A stretch of 64,000 nucleotides of DNA, taken from positions 96,368-160,367 of the forward strand of contig JAJEKV010000523.1 in NCBI GenBank assembly GCA_021234155.1, written 5' to 3'. The notes under the pieces are model-generated. The model ran no database searches and had not been told where the DNA came from. It saw only the letters and a program-made list of their open reading frames with translations. Source of the DNA: Isoetes taiwanensis. Lineage: Eukaryota; Streptophyta; Lycopodiopsida; Isoetales; Isoetaceae. Made by a program: the position numbers and the translations under genes. Below, piece by piece: positions 23,981 through 34,969 of this stretch; position 1 is the stretch's first letter, and each line of letters begins with the position of its first letter.

Positions 23981-23984
23981 ATTT

Positions 23985-25735
23985 ATTTTAGCTTGGTGTT
24001 GTTAGAACCCCCAAGTATTATGGACATGTGTCTTTGTCTTTGTCGAGGCATGAATATAGTGAAGGTGTTTTTCTAAATTCATTGGGCATTTCAAGATGAA
24101 ATAATTTCTAATGCAGAGAGAGATAATTATTCCCTCGCCATATAGATTGTGGGTGTATAGGGAAGGGATTATATGTGTATGCCTGCAATTCTGATGACAA
24201 TCTTTTGGGACGATTGGCTTTTAGTTGAATGGTATGGGTCCTTTAAGAGATTCTACAAAACTATGGGAAGAGAAACGTGGAAAAAGACATGGGGTGCGTA
24301 GTCAAGGTGTTTATTTTAATTTACAAAGCGACGTAACAAAAATACACAAAACAATAACTGGAAGCCAATTTCATCCCTCCACCTGCTTTGAAGCTGGCCG
24401 CTGGGTTAGATGGGTTCTTTTCCTTCTCTAGATAAGTTCAATTCTAATATTATAAAACCCTAGAAGGGTTTAACCAATACGAAAAGACAAGTGGACATGT
24501 AGTTTTCAAATAGCTTGCCATGTACTAGTAAAAGGTGCAAGAATGCGATTAAAGAACTATACATCCTAATCCAATAGCTAATGCCAACATATTTTCAACA
24601 CATTGTGTGTGTGCACGTGTTGATTTAGTGATAAGGGAAGGTAGTGTCAAAAAGTATTGGCAGTGTTCAGTGTTCAAACTTGAAAATTCTTTCAAGTCGT
24701 TAAACTTAGTGTTCTTTTTATGGTTCTAAGACGTCATATGAATGTGCCATGGATAGCCACATGATTCTTAACACTACAGTTAGCCAATATTTTTGAAACA
24801 ATTGTTCGATCTTAATACATATGTCACCAATGTTTAAACTATAACAAATTCCTACGAAAAGAAAAAAGGATGCAAGATGCTTCTTTTGCCATAATGTTTT
24901 GAATATGTTAGCCATATATAGTATCATGTTGCTAAAAAATTAATCCTCAGATAGACATTCAATCCACATCGGGACCTATGTTAAAGGAGATTATGTTGAT
25001 GGGAACAATAATATCACATAGATTATCATCATGCCCTTTTGGAGGGAATAATTAACAACATATATATCTGTTTGCCTTAAATCGCTTCTTCGCCTTAAAG
25101 CCCTCGAATTTTTCTTTTGTCGAAAAGGCCCTTTTGTAAATCCCTGGTATGTTGCATTCTTGATCAATTCCATTCAATTTTCTGTCTTTTTGTACATTAA
25201 ACAAGATTATTCGGGAGGTTTGGAGACGATTAGTTAATTTCGAATCGACCGGATCTTGGCATTCGTTGTGTTTAGGGTTCTTGAAAATCTTCTGGCCGAT
25301 TTATCCCAGGAAGTGCATTTAGGTCCGACGAAGCCAAGATATATAAGGAATAACAAATTCCTTATTTATAATTATTGCGTGCAATATCCACGTGATTCGG
25401 TGCCCTCCACCACACGCTTCGGATGTACCGCGTGGCATGGGGGAGATTCAATGGGAGAAAAATAGGTCGAGGGCGGTAGATGGAAATTTTTTTTTTTTTG
25501 CCCCATGGACCATGGCACATTTCCTAATTTATTTTTTTTGTACTAGCCATGACCTATTATCTCCCGTGGGCGTTAAAAAAAAACTATTCTATTCTATTAA
25601 TGGCCAAAACAAATGAATTTTTTTGATTTCATTTTTTTGCAATGGGAATCTTTTTTTTCATGCTCTAAAAGATTCGGAATCTTTTTGTGAATGGGCATTT
25701 TCAAGTTTGGCTTAAAATGGCTCAAAAAAAGATGT
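23985..25735. other. No gene recognised
   Basis: AT-rich with short frames on both strands, none resembling a known protein. Homopolymer T-runs cluster at 25480-25660. No repeats stronger than background were noticed before the 'gtgacatgg' minisatellite begins near 25735. Confidence 0.4.
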
Positions 25736-26900
25736 GATGTGGCATGTGAGAATAATGACATGATAATTAGGGGGTGACATGGCAACTTGGCTTAGAATAT
25801 TTTTTTTCTAGTCAAAACCTCAAATGATGTGAACATGATGTGCGTGACATGTGGATGGTGATGTGGAGGTGCTAAAGATGATGTAGCAAGGTGATGTGTC
25901 ATCTTATGGATGTAACTTGAAGGCTTTTGACAAAAATTTGAAGTATGATCATGGAGATAAGTGCATGACATGACATGGCAAGGAGGGTGGCGTGTGTGAT
26001 GACTTGGCATTTTCAATGTGGTTTTCATGGGTCAATTTTGCTATAAATGCAAATCATTGGCATTTTCTAGGCAAGCTTGACTTTTGAATGTTTCCCTTAG
26101 GGTCTTTATGATTTTCTCTCTTCTTTGACTTTGAAGGAGGGAGTATTGACCTTTTGACCACATGCAAGACCAAGTCAAGTGAAGTTTAGGACTTTGAATG
26201 ATGTAGAGTTGGTGTGGTGAGCTCATGGCATGTGAATGACTTTGAAAGTGTAGTTTGACTAGAAAAAATCTTCAAGGCCAAATTTGACTTGGAAATGAGT
26301 TGTAGGCATGGAATTCAAGATCTCATGGGTATTTCATGGTGGTGGAAGGCATGGGAGGTATGGAATGGGAATCAAAGCATTACAATAATAATGCCAAGAA
26401 CTCAAATGATCACATACCAAAGAGATCTTCTAGGGGTCTTCATCCTTTTGCTTGATTCTCCTTTTTGCCTCATTTGTGTGACTCGAAGTCAATTGTCCTC
26501 ACCTTGCTCTTCAAGCCTTCAATGAAGCATTCTTCTTGTGCCTTAAAATTCAGATCAAAGTGTGAGGATTACTCTTCAAAACATGTCTTGTTCTTCCATG
26601 TCGCCTATAACATGGCGACACCCCCTGACATGTCCAGAGCCTAGGGGCATGATTAAGTCAAGTGGCATATTTGAGCCCGTGTATGTGGCATGTTTGAGTG
26701 TATATGGCATGTTTGAGCTAATGTAGCATCCTTGAGACTTGTGGCACCAACAAACAAACATGGAAAGATGATGTGGCACTCAAGTGGTGACATGGCATGC
26801 CAAGTAAGCAAGGTCAAGTTTTAACTAGGCCAAAAATGAAAAGATGTTCATCTTTGGTCTTTTTATTGGGTGATGTTGGCAAATTTTGGGTGACATGGCT
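25735..26900 (-). repeat. CATGCCAC minisatellite family, inverted orientation
   Basis: Between about 26620 and 26800 the text reads 'gtggcatgtttgagtgtata' and relatives, the reverse complement of the 5.5-6.3 kb unit. From 25735 to 26300 looser motifs ('gtgacatggcaacttgg', 'gatgtggcatg', 'gatgtgtcat') continue the theme. Low-complexity frames in this stretch are not called as genes. Confidence 0.7.
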
Positions 26901-27189
26901 AGATCAGACCGCCATCTCGGCTCCCAAACCGACTAGAGCAAACGGGGAGGATTCACTTGGGTTTAATGGTAGTTCCTTCACGAATTCCCCTAATCGGGTG
27001 CCATCTACGCCTCGCTATGAAGCCATTCTTGAAGTTCATCAATATCTGAGACCAAATATGGTAGGTGACAAAGGGCGACCTACCTATGGTGCTATATATC
27101 TAAGGGCCCGATGCTCTAGTTCCCAACTTGATAATCACTTTTCTCATACGATATTTAGTAAACCAATGCCCTAATGACTCCGTCTTTGC

Positions 27190-28960
27190 TTAAAAAGGTC
27201 GCTTCTTACATCGATCAAATCTTTATACCACTTTGGTTTAATTCTAATACCTTTTGCTTTTACGCAGGGCTCTCGACAATCATGGTCCCATCACCTATTA
27301 CAATGATGTCCTAGTTTTCTGCTTTGTATATCAAAAATTTACTGCGGCATGGATCATAACCACGGTAACATGGCAAAGATCCTTGCTTAGAGCCACGACC
27401 ATTTGATCGGCGAGCCCATCGACACGACTTGTTTTGAAAGCTACTCCTTTTGTATAGTCCAAACTTTAGCTTAGGTTGGAAAACCACGTCAATTTGCTAT
27501 TTAATGGTAGTCCCTTCTAAGACTACTTTCAAATAGGCATGATTAGATTATGGTAACTTGGTACCTATTTCAAAGTCGTGACTAGGTGCAGTATCGAGGG
27601 GACATTGCATAGTCATCGTACTTTCCCCAAAGGGTAAAACAAGTAGCCTCCCGAGTTTGGAAACCTCGATTCCATTCATGATGGAGAGAGCATATTGTAC
27701 CCAATTCAAGCGGATAATCCCCCATTAGATTCTTAAGCATCATTTAAAATTTTGAGAGCACGGATCCACATATTGGGACAGCGGACATCTCCGGCTGCTC
27801 AAATATGACCGGATTGAGCCCCTTTGGTTCGGTGCATTAAAGTCTCCAACGATTAGTACTTCTCCCAATTCAATGAATTCCATGATATCTTTGCAAAGTG
27901 CATGTAATGGATTCCTCCTGTCTAGATCTTGCTGGTGGTATAGACTCATATTTAATGGTGCATAACAGCATAAAGCCATGTGAATCACCTTATCCCGCAT
28001 ATTCACCCTTATCCACATATGCTGATTATGTTCTTGTACTCTCACAATTGAGATATAAGTCTGCGGCCTTATATAAACTGCCAACCCTCCGTTACCTCTA
28101 TCTACACCAAGGTGGTTTTAAATTCTATGCAAAAGCCTAACAAAATGAAGCTTGCAATATCTGGTAGAGCTTCGGCTTGGTGTTCCCAAGTTTTACAAAA
28201 GCGATTACCATATCAAAATGCTTAATTTGTTCCGCAACTGCTTTTGCTTTTGCTTGTGTAAGCCCATGTATATTCCAGAACATGATCTTCAAAGTCCTAA
28301 ATTCCTAATCCTTCTTTCTTTTTGTTAGAACTGCCTTTCCATTCTTATCCAGATATGCTACAAAACCCTCGACCCTTTTTACGCTTTCATTTTCCATTCT
28401 ATTTTCCTAGCTTCCGGTTAGAGGGTTAAGTACGGATCTAGATAGAACTTCTTTCCCTTCAAAATAGCCATGTTCTACGTAATATCGGTCTTGTGCTTCC
28501 ACACTGCGAATTTAACCAAGATCGGTCTATTATACCCTCCTGGTTTTGCCTAGTCTTACGCCTTGCACAAATTGCGGTTCATGCGGATGCATAACATCGA
28601 AGAATGTATCAAAAACGCCCGGTGAGGTCTTCAGACTTCCTACTACGCTATGCCCGGAATTTTTTCAAATTTGGACGCGGGATGTTGATTTGTTTGCTCG
28701 CTAAAATTCTCTCATGATCTATGGTCATCTACTCCTTTGGTTGATTACGCAACCAAAGATACCATGCTTTGCACATCAACCGTTTGGGTTTCCCAGTCCG
28801 CTTGATGCTTCTTTTAATTCAGTTTTGGGTTGTTAGTGTTTTGTTTTGCTTTACCACTTCTTCAAGCAAACTTCGAGCCACAATCTGGTTTCATTTCAAG
28901 TAGCATGGCAAGCATCTCGGCAGAGTTCCCTTCATACTCTGCCGGATCCCCCGGGGAGGG
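27190..28960 (-). mobile_element. LINE fragment A: ORF1 tail plus endonuclease
   Basis: Minus strand. Near 28560-28380 the text RPILVKFAVWKHKTDI and LNPLTGS resembles the end of a LINE ORF1. At 28283 begins MFWNIHGLTQAKAKAV, the usual start of an exonuclease-endonuclease-phosphatase domain, and 28084-27740 includes MWIRVNMRDK, YAPLN and LIVGDFNA, the catalytic GDFN region. Coding similarity continues to about 27540 (FEIGTKLP) and fades by about 27190. No reverse transcriptase follows. The endonuclease would nick target DNA to prime integration. Frames are broken, so the copy as read is inactive. It is homologous to fragment B at 45.1-46.5 kb (shared MNGIE and YAPE/YAPL segments). Confidence 0.85.
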
Positions 28961-29164
28961 ACGGCTTTTTTTTAACGGTCATATAAGCGGTGAGAAATAG
29001 CTCTTGCCGTAAAACCCTAAATCAAGTATCGGGGAAGAGAAGCGAAGCAAAAATTGCAAAAGCCCGATGCAGAAAATATGTGAATGATGATCGAAGTGAC
29101 AGGAAGTGTTCGAACATCCGAACAAATCCGATATGTGTTCTTTTGTTTGCCTGGTTTTGGGTCA

Positions 29165-30115
29165 AAACCGATGTACAAACTACACCACTTCATAAAATCA
29201 TACTTCCTTAAAAACAACCATTTAAGAACTACACCTACTTATAAACCACACCTCAAAAAACCATATTTCCTTAAAAACTACACCTACTTATAAACTACAC
29301 CTCAAAAAACAACACCTCAACTTAAAAAATCACATCGCTTCAGAAAACCCAATGCTACTTGAAAACTACACCTACTTATAATCCACACCTCAAAAACCAG
29401 GATACTTGGGTCTACGACCTCAAAAACCATACTTCTTAAAAATAGCTATTTAAAACTACACCTAGTTATAAACCACACCACTTCAAAAACTACATTCTTT
29501 AAAAACAATCCTTAAAAACTATATCTACTTATAAACTACACCTCAAAACCATACTTACTTTAAAATAGCTACTTAAAAAACTACACCCTAGTTATATAAA
29601 ACCACACCTCAAGAAAACCATACTTCAGCAAAAAAATGGCTTCTAAAAAACTACACCCTAGTTATACATTACACCACTTCAAAAACGATGCCATTGAAAT
29701 GCGACCACTTATAAACTACACTTCAAAAACCACTTCTTTTAAAAAATAGCTATTTAAAAAACTACACCCACTTATAAAACCACACCTCAAAAACAACACC
29801 TCAATTAAAAAAATCACCACTTTCAGAAAACCATACTTTCTTAAAAATAACCATAAAAACTACACCTCATTATAAACCACACCTCAAAAACTATGCTTGC
29901 ATAAAAAACAACTCTTAAAAAACTACACCTAGTTATAAAACCACATCTAAAAACAACACCTTCTTAAAAAAACAACATGCCCTCAAAAAATAAAACGACA
30001 CTTCCTTTAAAAAAAAACCACACCTCAAAAAAGACCACACCTTCAAAAAACTATAGCTCTTAAAATAACTACGCCTCCTTAATAAACCACACTTCCACAT
30101 AACCACATGTAGATT
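29165..30115. repeat. A/C-rich tandem array, roughly 50-bp units
   Basis: The clearest of three such arrays. Units run like 'aaaaactacacctacttata', then 'aaaccacacctcaaaaac', then 'catacttccttaaaaa', with more than 15 degenerate copies. It ends abruptly near 30115 and a family-A stem-loop follows at 30290. Confidence 0.93.
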
Positions 30116-30289
30116 TTTTGAACAGCGACATGTGGTCTTTTTTTCTTGTTGTTTTTAAGTGTGGATGGCGGTAATTGGGATTGGTTGTGGCCAATTTACA
30201 CAAACTAAGGATCAAATCCTATCAACTAGGTCGAGTTGAGTCAATGGTGTACTTACTTTACGCATTTGGTCATGTTTTGGGGCGAGTTC

Positions 30290-30376
30290 GGTGCTCAACC
30301 ACTCACCACGGTCTTGTGAGAGCTAGTTAGGAAAAAAAAAATCCTAAGTGGCACGAGGCTCGTGTGGGGTTCGACC
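30290..30376. repeat. Stem-loop repeat, family A copy 3
   Basis: The outer arms GGTGCTCAACCACTCACCACG and CTCGTGTGGGGTTCGACC pair with a few mismatches. The inner TTAGGA/TCCTAA stem encloses an A-run. It lies on the 3' side of the histone-like gene, so that gene is bracketed by this repeat family. Confidence 0.8.
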
Positions 30377-30518
30377 AAAACACTCTTGAGTTTTGCTCCA
30401 ATTTTGCTAATTTTAAATCTGCGAGAGGTTTGTAATGCACCTTAATTAAAACGATTCAACACATTAACTTGTCCAAAATTGCAACTTATATTTACAAAAG
30501 CATACTTACAATGACTAA

Positions 30519-31775
30519 TTATAATTCTTTCTTAATGAACTTAGCAAGCCTCATTATCCTTTGGCATACTGCGTTACTCTTTTGCATGCATAGCACATGC
30601 AATTGAGTCTTGACTGCACTATATGTTGCTCCGCCGCCTCTGTGGCGCGGAAGTATATCGTCCGTAACTCGCTTCGACTTGTCGAACTCTGTAGAACTTC
30701 CTTGTGAGTCGTGCAAAGGAGGCTCTAGGGATGAGGAAGCCGTAGCTCTGCTGAAAATGCTTGATCACCTTGGCGCTCTCGGCTTTTAGGTCGCATGTCT
30801 CTTCATTGGCTTCTTTGGTGGCTTTGGGTTTCGGTGGCCGGTTTGGCGTGTTCTTCTTTGACCGGCCCTCTCCTTCTACAAAAGTCACCTTATGCTCCTC
30901 GTAGTATTTGGAGTATTCTTCGTACATTTTCATGAGCGAATTATACTCTTCGGCTCCCTTCCCGGTACTTGAGGTCACTGTTTGGTAGCGTGGGACTCCC
31001 TTTGTGGTTTTCGGCTTCTTTGTCTTTGTCATTTGGGATGCTTGGGTGTATGCCACCTAGAGTATGGGGTGCGCTTGCTACAAGCGTCTTCCTCCTCCCC
31101 TTGGCTGTGTTTGAGGGTCCGGAGCCCAGTGGGTCGGGTCTTCTAACTTCTCTATCGACTCGTGTCGGATGAGGATGCGGTTTCTCAGTGCGGCTCACGG
31201 ATCGTTACTCCCCTTGGTAGGGTCTTCTTCTTTTAGGTTTTCTCGCCCGGTCGCTCACGGATCCTTCCCTTCTCGGCTCTCACTCTCTCCGGCTCTTCCC
31301 TAAGCTTCTTCTTTTCCTCCTTTCTCTGTTTCTTTTCTTCTTTCTTCTTGCGCCCGCAGCTCCTCCTTTTGCTTGCGGCGGCTCCTCCTTGGTTTTTTCT
31401 TCTTCGCCTTCCTCCTTTTTCTCTTCCCTTTCTTGTGCTTTGCTTCGTGTTAGTGCCGTCTCGAAAATTTCTCTCTCCGGCTCCCCTTCAACTCCTGCGG
31501 CGTTCATATCAACCCGATCTCCTCCGTGCCTCGAGATCTTGGGTTGTTCCTCCTTCGCCGATTGTTAGGGTTAGGCTGATCCTCCTCTTCGGCGTTAGAA
31601 TTAGGTTGATCTACCTGTTCCTCCTCTTCGGCATTAGGATTAGGTTGATCCACATTCTTTATTGCTCTTTCGGTTCGCTCGATAGTCGTGGGCCTTACGT
31701 TGGCTGCTTTCTCTCTGGCCCGACATATCTAGGGGGCACAACTTCCCGGCGGTCTTACGTTTTCGTGCGTGCCAT
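30519..31775 (-). CDS. Divergent histone H3 / centromeric H3-like protein with a very long tail, frame-shifted
   Basis: The ATG at 31775 opens MARTK, the invariant H3/CENH3 start. A roughly 290-residue tail follows: three DQPN(P/S)NAEEE-type repeats (about 31560-31650), a Glu/Lys/Arg-rich stretch (31507-31280), then SLMKMYEEYSKYYEEHK near 30950. The C-terminal part has the H3 fold blocks in order and spacing: VIKHFQQSYGFLIPRASF (alpha-N/alpha-1), then in the next frame TEAAEQHIV (alpha-2), CKRVTQYAKG, and in a third frame IMRLAKFIKK (alpha-3). 'LIP.ASF' after 'HFQ' is the CENH3 rather than canonical H3 version. Such proteins form nucleosomes, CENH3 specifically at centromeres. The span (about 417 codons) greatly exceeds CENH3's usual 150-180. 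At least two frameshifts fall in the fold and an early stop follows codon 6. Confidence 0.75.
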
Positions 31776-31875
31776 GTCTTTGTTTGGCCAATTTCGAACT
31801 CGGCTTTGAGAAGATCGTTTTCTTGAAGTATTTGTTCTCAGAGTCTTGGGGACAAAATGGGAACCCTAACTTTCT

Positions 31876-31885
31876 ATTTATAGGA
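31876..31885 (-). promoter_or_regulatory. TATA box CTATAAATAG upstream of the histone-like gene
   Basis: The minus-strand decamer CTATAAATAG lies 101 bp upstream of the MARTK start at 31775. It is identical to the boxes at 19415 and 61630 and holds the same place relative to each ATG. This supports the chosen start and suggests transcription from its own promoter rather than only from an LTR. Confidence 0.75.
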
Positions 31886-31989
31886 AGGGAAGATTTAGGG
31901 TTTGGACCTGCAATTCCATATGGGAAAAAAAATCTAGGGGCATTAGTGAAGATATGAGAACATTGGGTTTAATTAGCCAGAAAGTGCCT

Positions 31990-32062
31990 ACCACTCACAT
32001 AGTGCGCGAGAACTAGTTAGGAATATGATCCTAAGTGGCCTAGGCGCACTCTGTGAGGGGTT
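31990..32062. repeat. Stem-loop repeat, family A copy 4
   Basis: CCACTCACATAGTGCGC (31991-32007) pairs with GCGCACTCTGTGAGGGG (32044-32060) over 17 bp with two mismatches. Inside, TTAGGA and TCCTAA pair again. This is the most stable-looking member of the family. Confidence 0.88.
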
Positions 32063-32202
32063 GCCTCTTTTTGGGTCCCATTTTTTTTTTTGTTACAAGG
32101 GGTTTATTAGTGTTTTAACATGCAAAACTAGCTAGAACTTAAGCATTAAGCGAATTACATCATTAGATTAGCTCAATTATGCATCTAAGCGGGTCAAGTT
32201 GG

Positions 32203-32282
32203 GCCAACCACTCACCACCCACAGTCTTGAGGCGTTAGGACCATAATCCTAAGTGGCCTGGGCACACTTTGTGAGGGGTTCC
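32203..32282. repeat. Stem-loop repeat, family A copy 5
   Basis: The arms CCAACCACTCAC... and ...GTGAGGGGTTCC pair, with a further inner match (CACAG with a CACACTTTGTG segment). It lies about 215 bp from copy 4, repeating the paired arrangement seen at 19.6/19.8 kb. Confidence 0.8.
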
Positions 32283-32481
32283 CTCTTTTTGGCCAATTTA
32301 GGTTTGTCTAGCTCTAAAAATGATCTCTATTGCTAGCATTGCCTTACTACTGCACTACAATTGAGAAAAATTTTCCCAATTTTTGAGGTTCTTGCTTGGG
32401 ATGTTGTTCCCAAGGCCGAAGTTCTCTTGTTAGTCCTAGGAAAATGGTCGATTGCTTTCGATCTTGGTCTACCAAGATCAT

Positions 32482-32491
32482 GCTCTGATAC
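32482..32491 (-). promoter_or_regulatory. Primer-binding site for initiator Met tRNA
   Basis: On the minus strand GTATCAGAGC begins four bases after the end of the adjoining LTR. It matches the core of the plant retrotransposon primer site TGGTATCAGAGC, complementary to the 3' end of initiator Met tRNA. It fixes the orientation: the element's interior lies to the left of 32482, which includes the stem-loops and the histone-like gene. Confidence 0.7.
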
Positions 32492-32495
32492 TGCT

Positions 32496-33990
32496 TGTGG
32501 CGTCCCCTACTCCCTATACGATGCACACATCATATCTGAAGGAGGAGCCTTCCCCTGGCGGACCGGGGGGCCATCCTGACTCCACTCGGTGGAATGAGCC
32601 GACAAGGGAAGAGTGGATGTGTCATTCACCCGTCTTCCATCGGGATTGACCTATCCTGTGAGCCTTGAATAAACAAACATGAGCACAAACTAACGGTGTA
32701 CATAAATACAACCACCCGGTAGGGGTGAACATAGCGTCAACATCACAAGAGATAACAACATCAATCATAAACAATAGCGAAAAGGGGAATCCTACCCAAG
32801 GCTCGGACTCAAAGGGGATGGGCGGCGGTTTGGGCCTCGGAGGTCATTGCGCATGAGAATTCATGGCAATGGATTTGGCTGGCATAGAACATAGCTTAGG
32901 GTAGTCCACACCATCGCCCCTCCACACACTTTTGCGAGTAGGTTGAAGAGCTTTGGGACCTAACAGTAGCTTGCAGGGTGAATAGCCCGGAGGGGCTACT
33001 ACTCTTGGGTTGCATCTCCCCAGCCCGGATGAGGCGGGGAGGGAAGTCTCCTCCCTCGGAAGCAACCATGCCCTTCAAAGGCGGCTAGAGAGCCCCTTTG
33101 CTCTTATTAGACTTCAACTCAATGGAAGGTGGCGCATCACCCACAGTGTCGAGCCCATGCCTTGCCCTGCGCGGTGACAAGCCATTAAGCCTAGCCCTTG
33201 AGACCCCGGTAGGCCTTACACACACCCGAGGAGGGTCGGGCGTGTAGGGACATGTTCTTCCTTGTCGGCCGGTGGGATCCCTCCACCCACAACGGTGGGC
33301 TCATTATGCAGGCATGCAAGTAATTGGGAGCTATTGGTGCTAACTAGGATCATCTTCTACACGACTTTAAGTCTCTACCCCCTTCCCAAGACATGGAAGT
33401 CACAGAATGAAATACATCCAACATCATAGGCGGAAATAGAGAATATCATCAAATCAATCTATCTACACCTTGAGTTAGATTGATTAGTTAGAACTTATGG
33501 CCTCGGGATCTATAAGGCTTCTAGAGTTGATCCTAACACATCAATTCGGCCTATTGCCATGCCCAAAGGCGGTTGCACAAATGAACAACTAGATTACGCT
33601 CCTTGACTGCTGGCGATCCTCGGGCGTCCATGATCTTGATCTTCTTTGGAGATGGCTCCGAATCGGTATCTGTTGGGCAAATCCGGTTTTGAGGCTAAGA
33701 ATGCGGATTGGAGATCTGCCTTGGCCAAAATGACCCAAAGAGAACCCTAAATGAGAGGATGGGAAGGAAGCTCTAGAAAACCCTAAATGTTAAAGATGGA
33801 AAAGGGTTTAGGGTTTAAGGGGAAAGCCCTTTTATAGAAACCCTTAGGGTTAGGTTAGACTTTGGCCAAATGGGATTTAGCCATTTGGCAATGGGGTCCA
33901 TGGGGTTATTAATTGTGTATGTTTATTTAACATGCACAACATTCAATGTTGCCCCTAGGTGCAACTCTTGCACCTAGGTGCAACCCTATA
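32496..33990 (-). mobile_element. LTR of a retroelement family (copy A), minus orientation
   Basis: About 1.5 kb homologous throughout to 62203-63680. Shared landmarks are 'cctacccaaggctcggact', 'attcatggcaatggatttgg', 'gggttgcatctcc', 'cacccacaacggtg' and 'ctacccccttcccaa'. The boundary next to the primer site begins tgtgg. A TATA-like box (minus CTATAAAAGG) lies at 33829-33838 in the LTR's upstream half. The far edge near 33950-33990 is set by the last shared motif 'gcccctagg'. A perfect 9-bp hairpin (taggtgcaa/ttgcaccta) lies at 33957-33977. No matching second LTR for this copy was found in the window. Confidence 0.75.
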
Positions 33991-34220
33991 CATCTCGCAA
34001 GTACATGTCATTCGGTGACATGCAGTGTGGACGTGATGTATAATATCATTATTCGGGTATATATCATCTTTGGAGCGTCACATTATACCATTTTGGTTTC
34101 ACCTTAATCCCTTAGGTGGCGATCCCTTGCTGTTGAGCATTCCATGTCCCACCATGTGTTGCATGGGACTCCTGCTTCACGGGTCTTGTGTACCCAAAGC
34201 ATTGCCCGACTTCCCTCATG

Positions 34221-34225
34221 ATGAT
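34221..34225. repeat. Target-site duplication ATGAT, left
   Basis: ATGAT directly precedes the 5' LTR start TGTTAGTC at 34226 and recurs at 45121-45125 directly after the 3' LTR. A 5-bp duplication is standard for LTR-retrotransposon integration and fixes both ends of the element. Confidence 0.9.
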
Positions 34226-34769
34226 TGTTAGTCTGTGCCTCACAGTGCAGGGACTATTCCTCTGACGGACGGGTCAAGCTCAAGGATCCCGATCAACCCA
34301 CGGGTCAGCCATCCAAGGCCCCGCAGAAGACCAGCGGCGACCTATCAAGAGGCGCCGCTCGGACAAGTGAGGGCCGTCACCGCCCGCGTCGGCGTCGCGT
34401 GATTCTAGGCACTTCAAGAGGCGCGCCAACATTCCAAATCGGGGCCTCCTTCCGAGTCGGCACGAGATCGGTCGAGTGTCTATATTGGGCCAAAGGCCAT
34501 TGTACTATATATATGAGTAGAGCTAGCATATGAGGGCTAGATGAGTTTTGAGTCTTGTCTCTCTTGATCTTCTCGATTCGCGAGAGCTCATGTATGTTCA
34601 TCATTGATATCAAAAGCATATCATTTTCCTCTCATTGTTCTTTTCGTTCCGTTTTTCTTCTTCTTGTTCTTTTCTTGCAAATCCGGCCGTGACATAGTCC
34701 CCAGTTCTCTGTTAGATCAAGGTCCTCACGGAGGCGTCTTGGGAGTTCGAACCAGAACCCCCAAACGCA
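34226..34769 (+). repeat. 5' LTR of the gypsy element
   Basis: It starts TGTTAGTC and ends CAAACGCA. It shares with the 3' LTR the blocks 'gattctaggcacttcaagag', 'tgtctatattgggccaaagg', 'gagctagcatatgagggcta' and 'gtccccagttctctgttaga'. A TATA-like 'actatatatatgag' at about 34504-34517 is the likely promoter. A tRNA-T-arm-like 'gagttcgaacc' occurs near the end in both LTRs. Confidence 0.93.
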
Positions 34770-34969
34770 TGCGCTGCGGGGGTGCGATTCGTTTTTCCCC
34801 TTCTTACGTGCGCCATGCGTAGAAACTTCGCCCGGAAGAACTTCTTTCCCGGAGGCGCGTCTCGATTGGGCGCCATCATCGGCGGGGAAGGCTGTTGCGT
34901 GACATGTATGGATCGCTTATGACATTGAGGAGGCCACATTAGGTCTAGGGCTCGGTCGAGCGCCACCCA

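Noticed and set aside
27000..27180. Plus-strand frame RYEAILEVHQYLRPNMVGDK as a gene
   Set aside because: Short, unsupported by any family, and lying between a minisatellite and a minus-strand LINE fragment.
30519..31775. Ordinary replication-dependent histone H3
   Set aside because: The tail is far too long and acidic, and the alpha-N/alpha-1 text is LIP.ASF rather than LIRKLPF; the canonical K4-K36 tail sequence after MARTK is absent.
33720..33850. Telomere-type repeats (aaccctaaa, gggtttaggg)
   Set aside because: Only a few scattered copies near an LTR TATA box; no array.
34748..34769. tRNA gene suggested by gagttcgaacc in both gypsy LTRs
   Set aside because: Only a T-arm-like motif is present; no D-arm, anticodon arm or acceptor stem could be folded.
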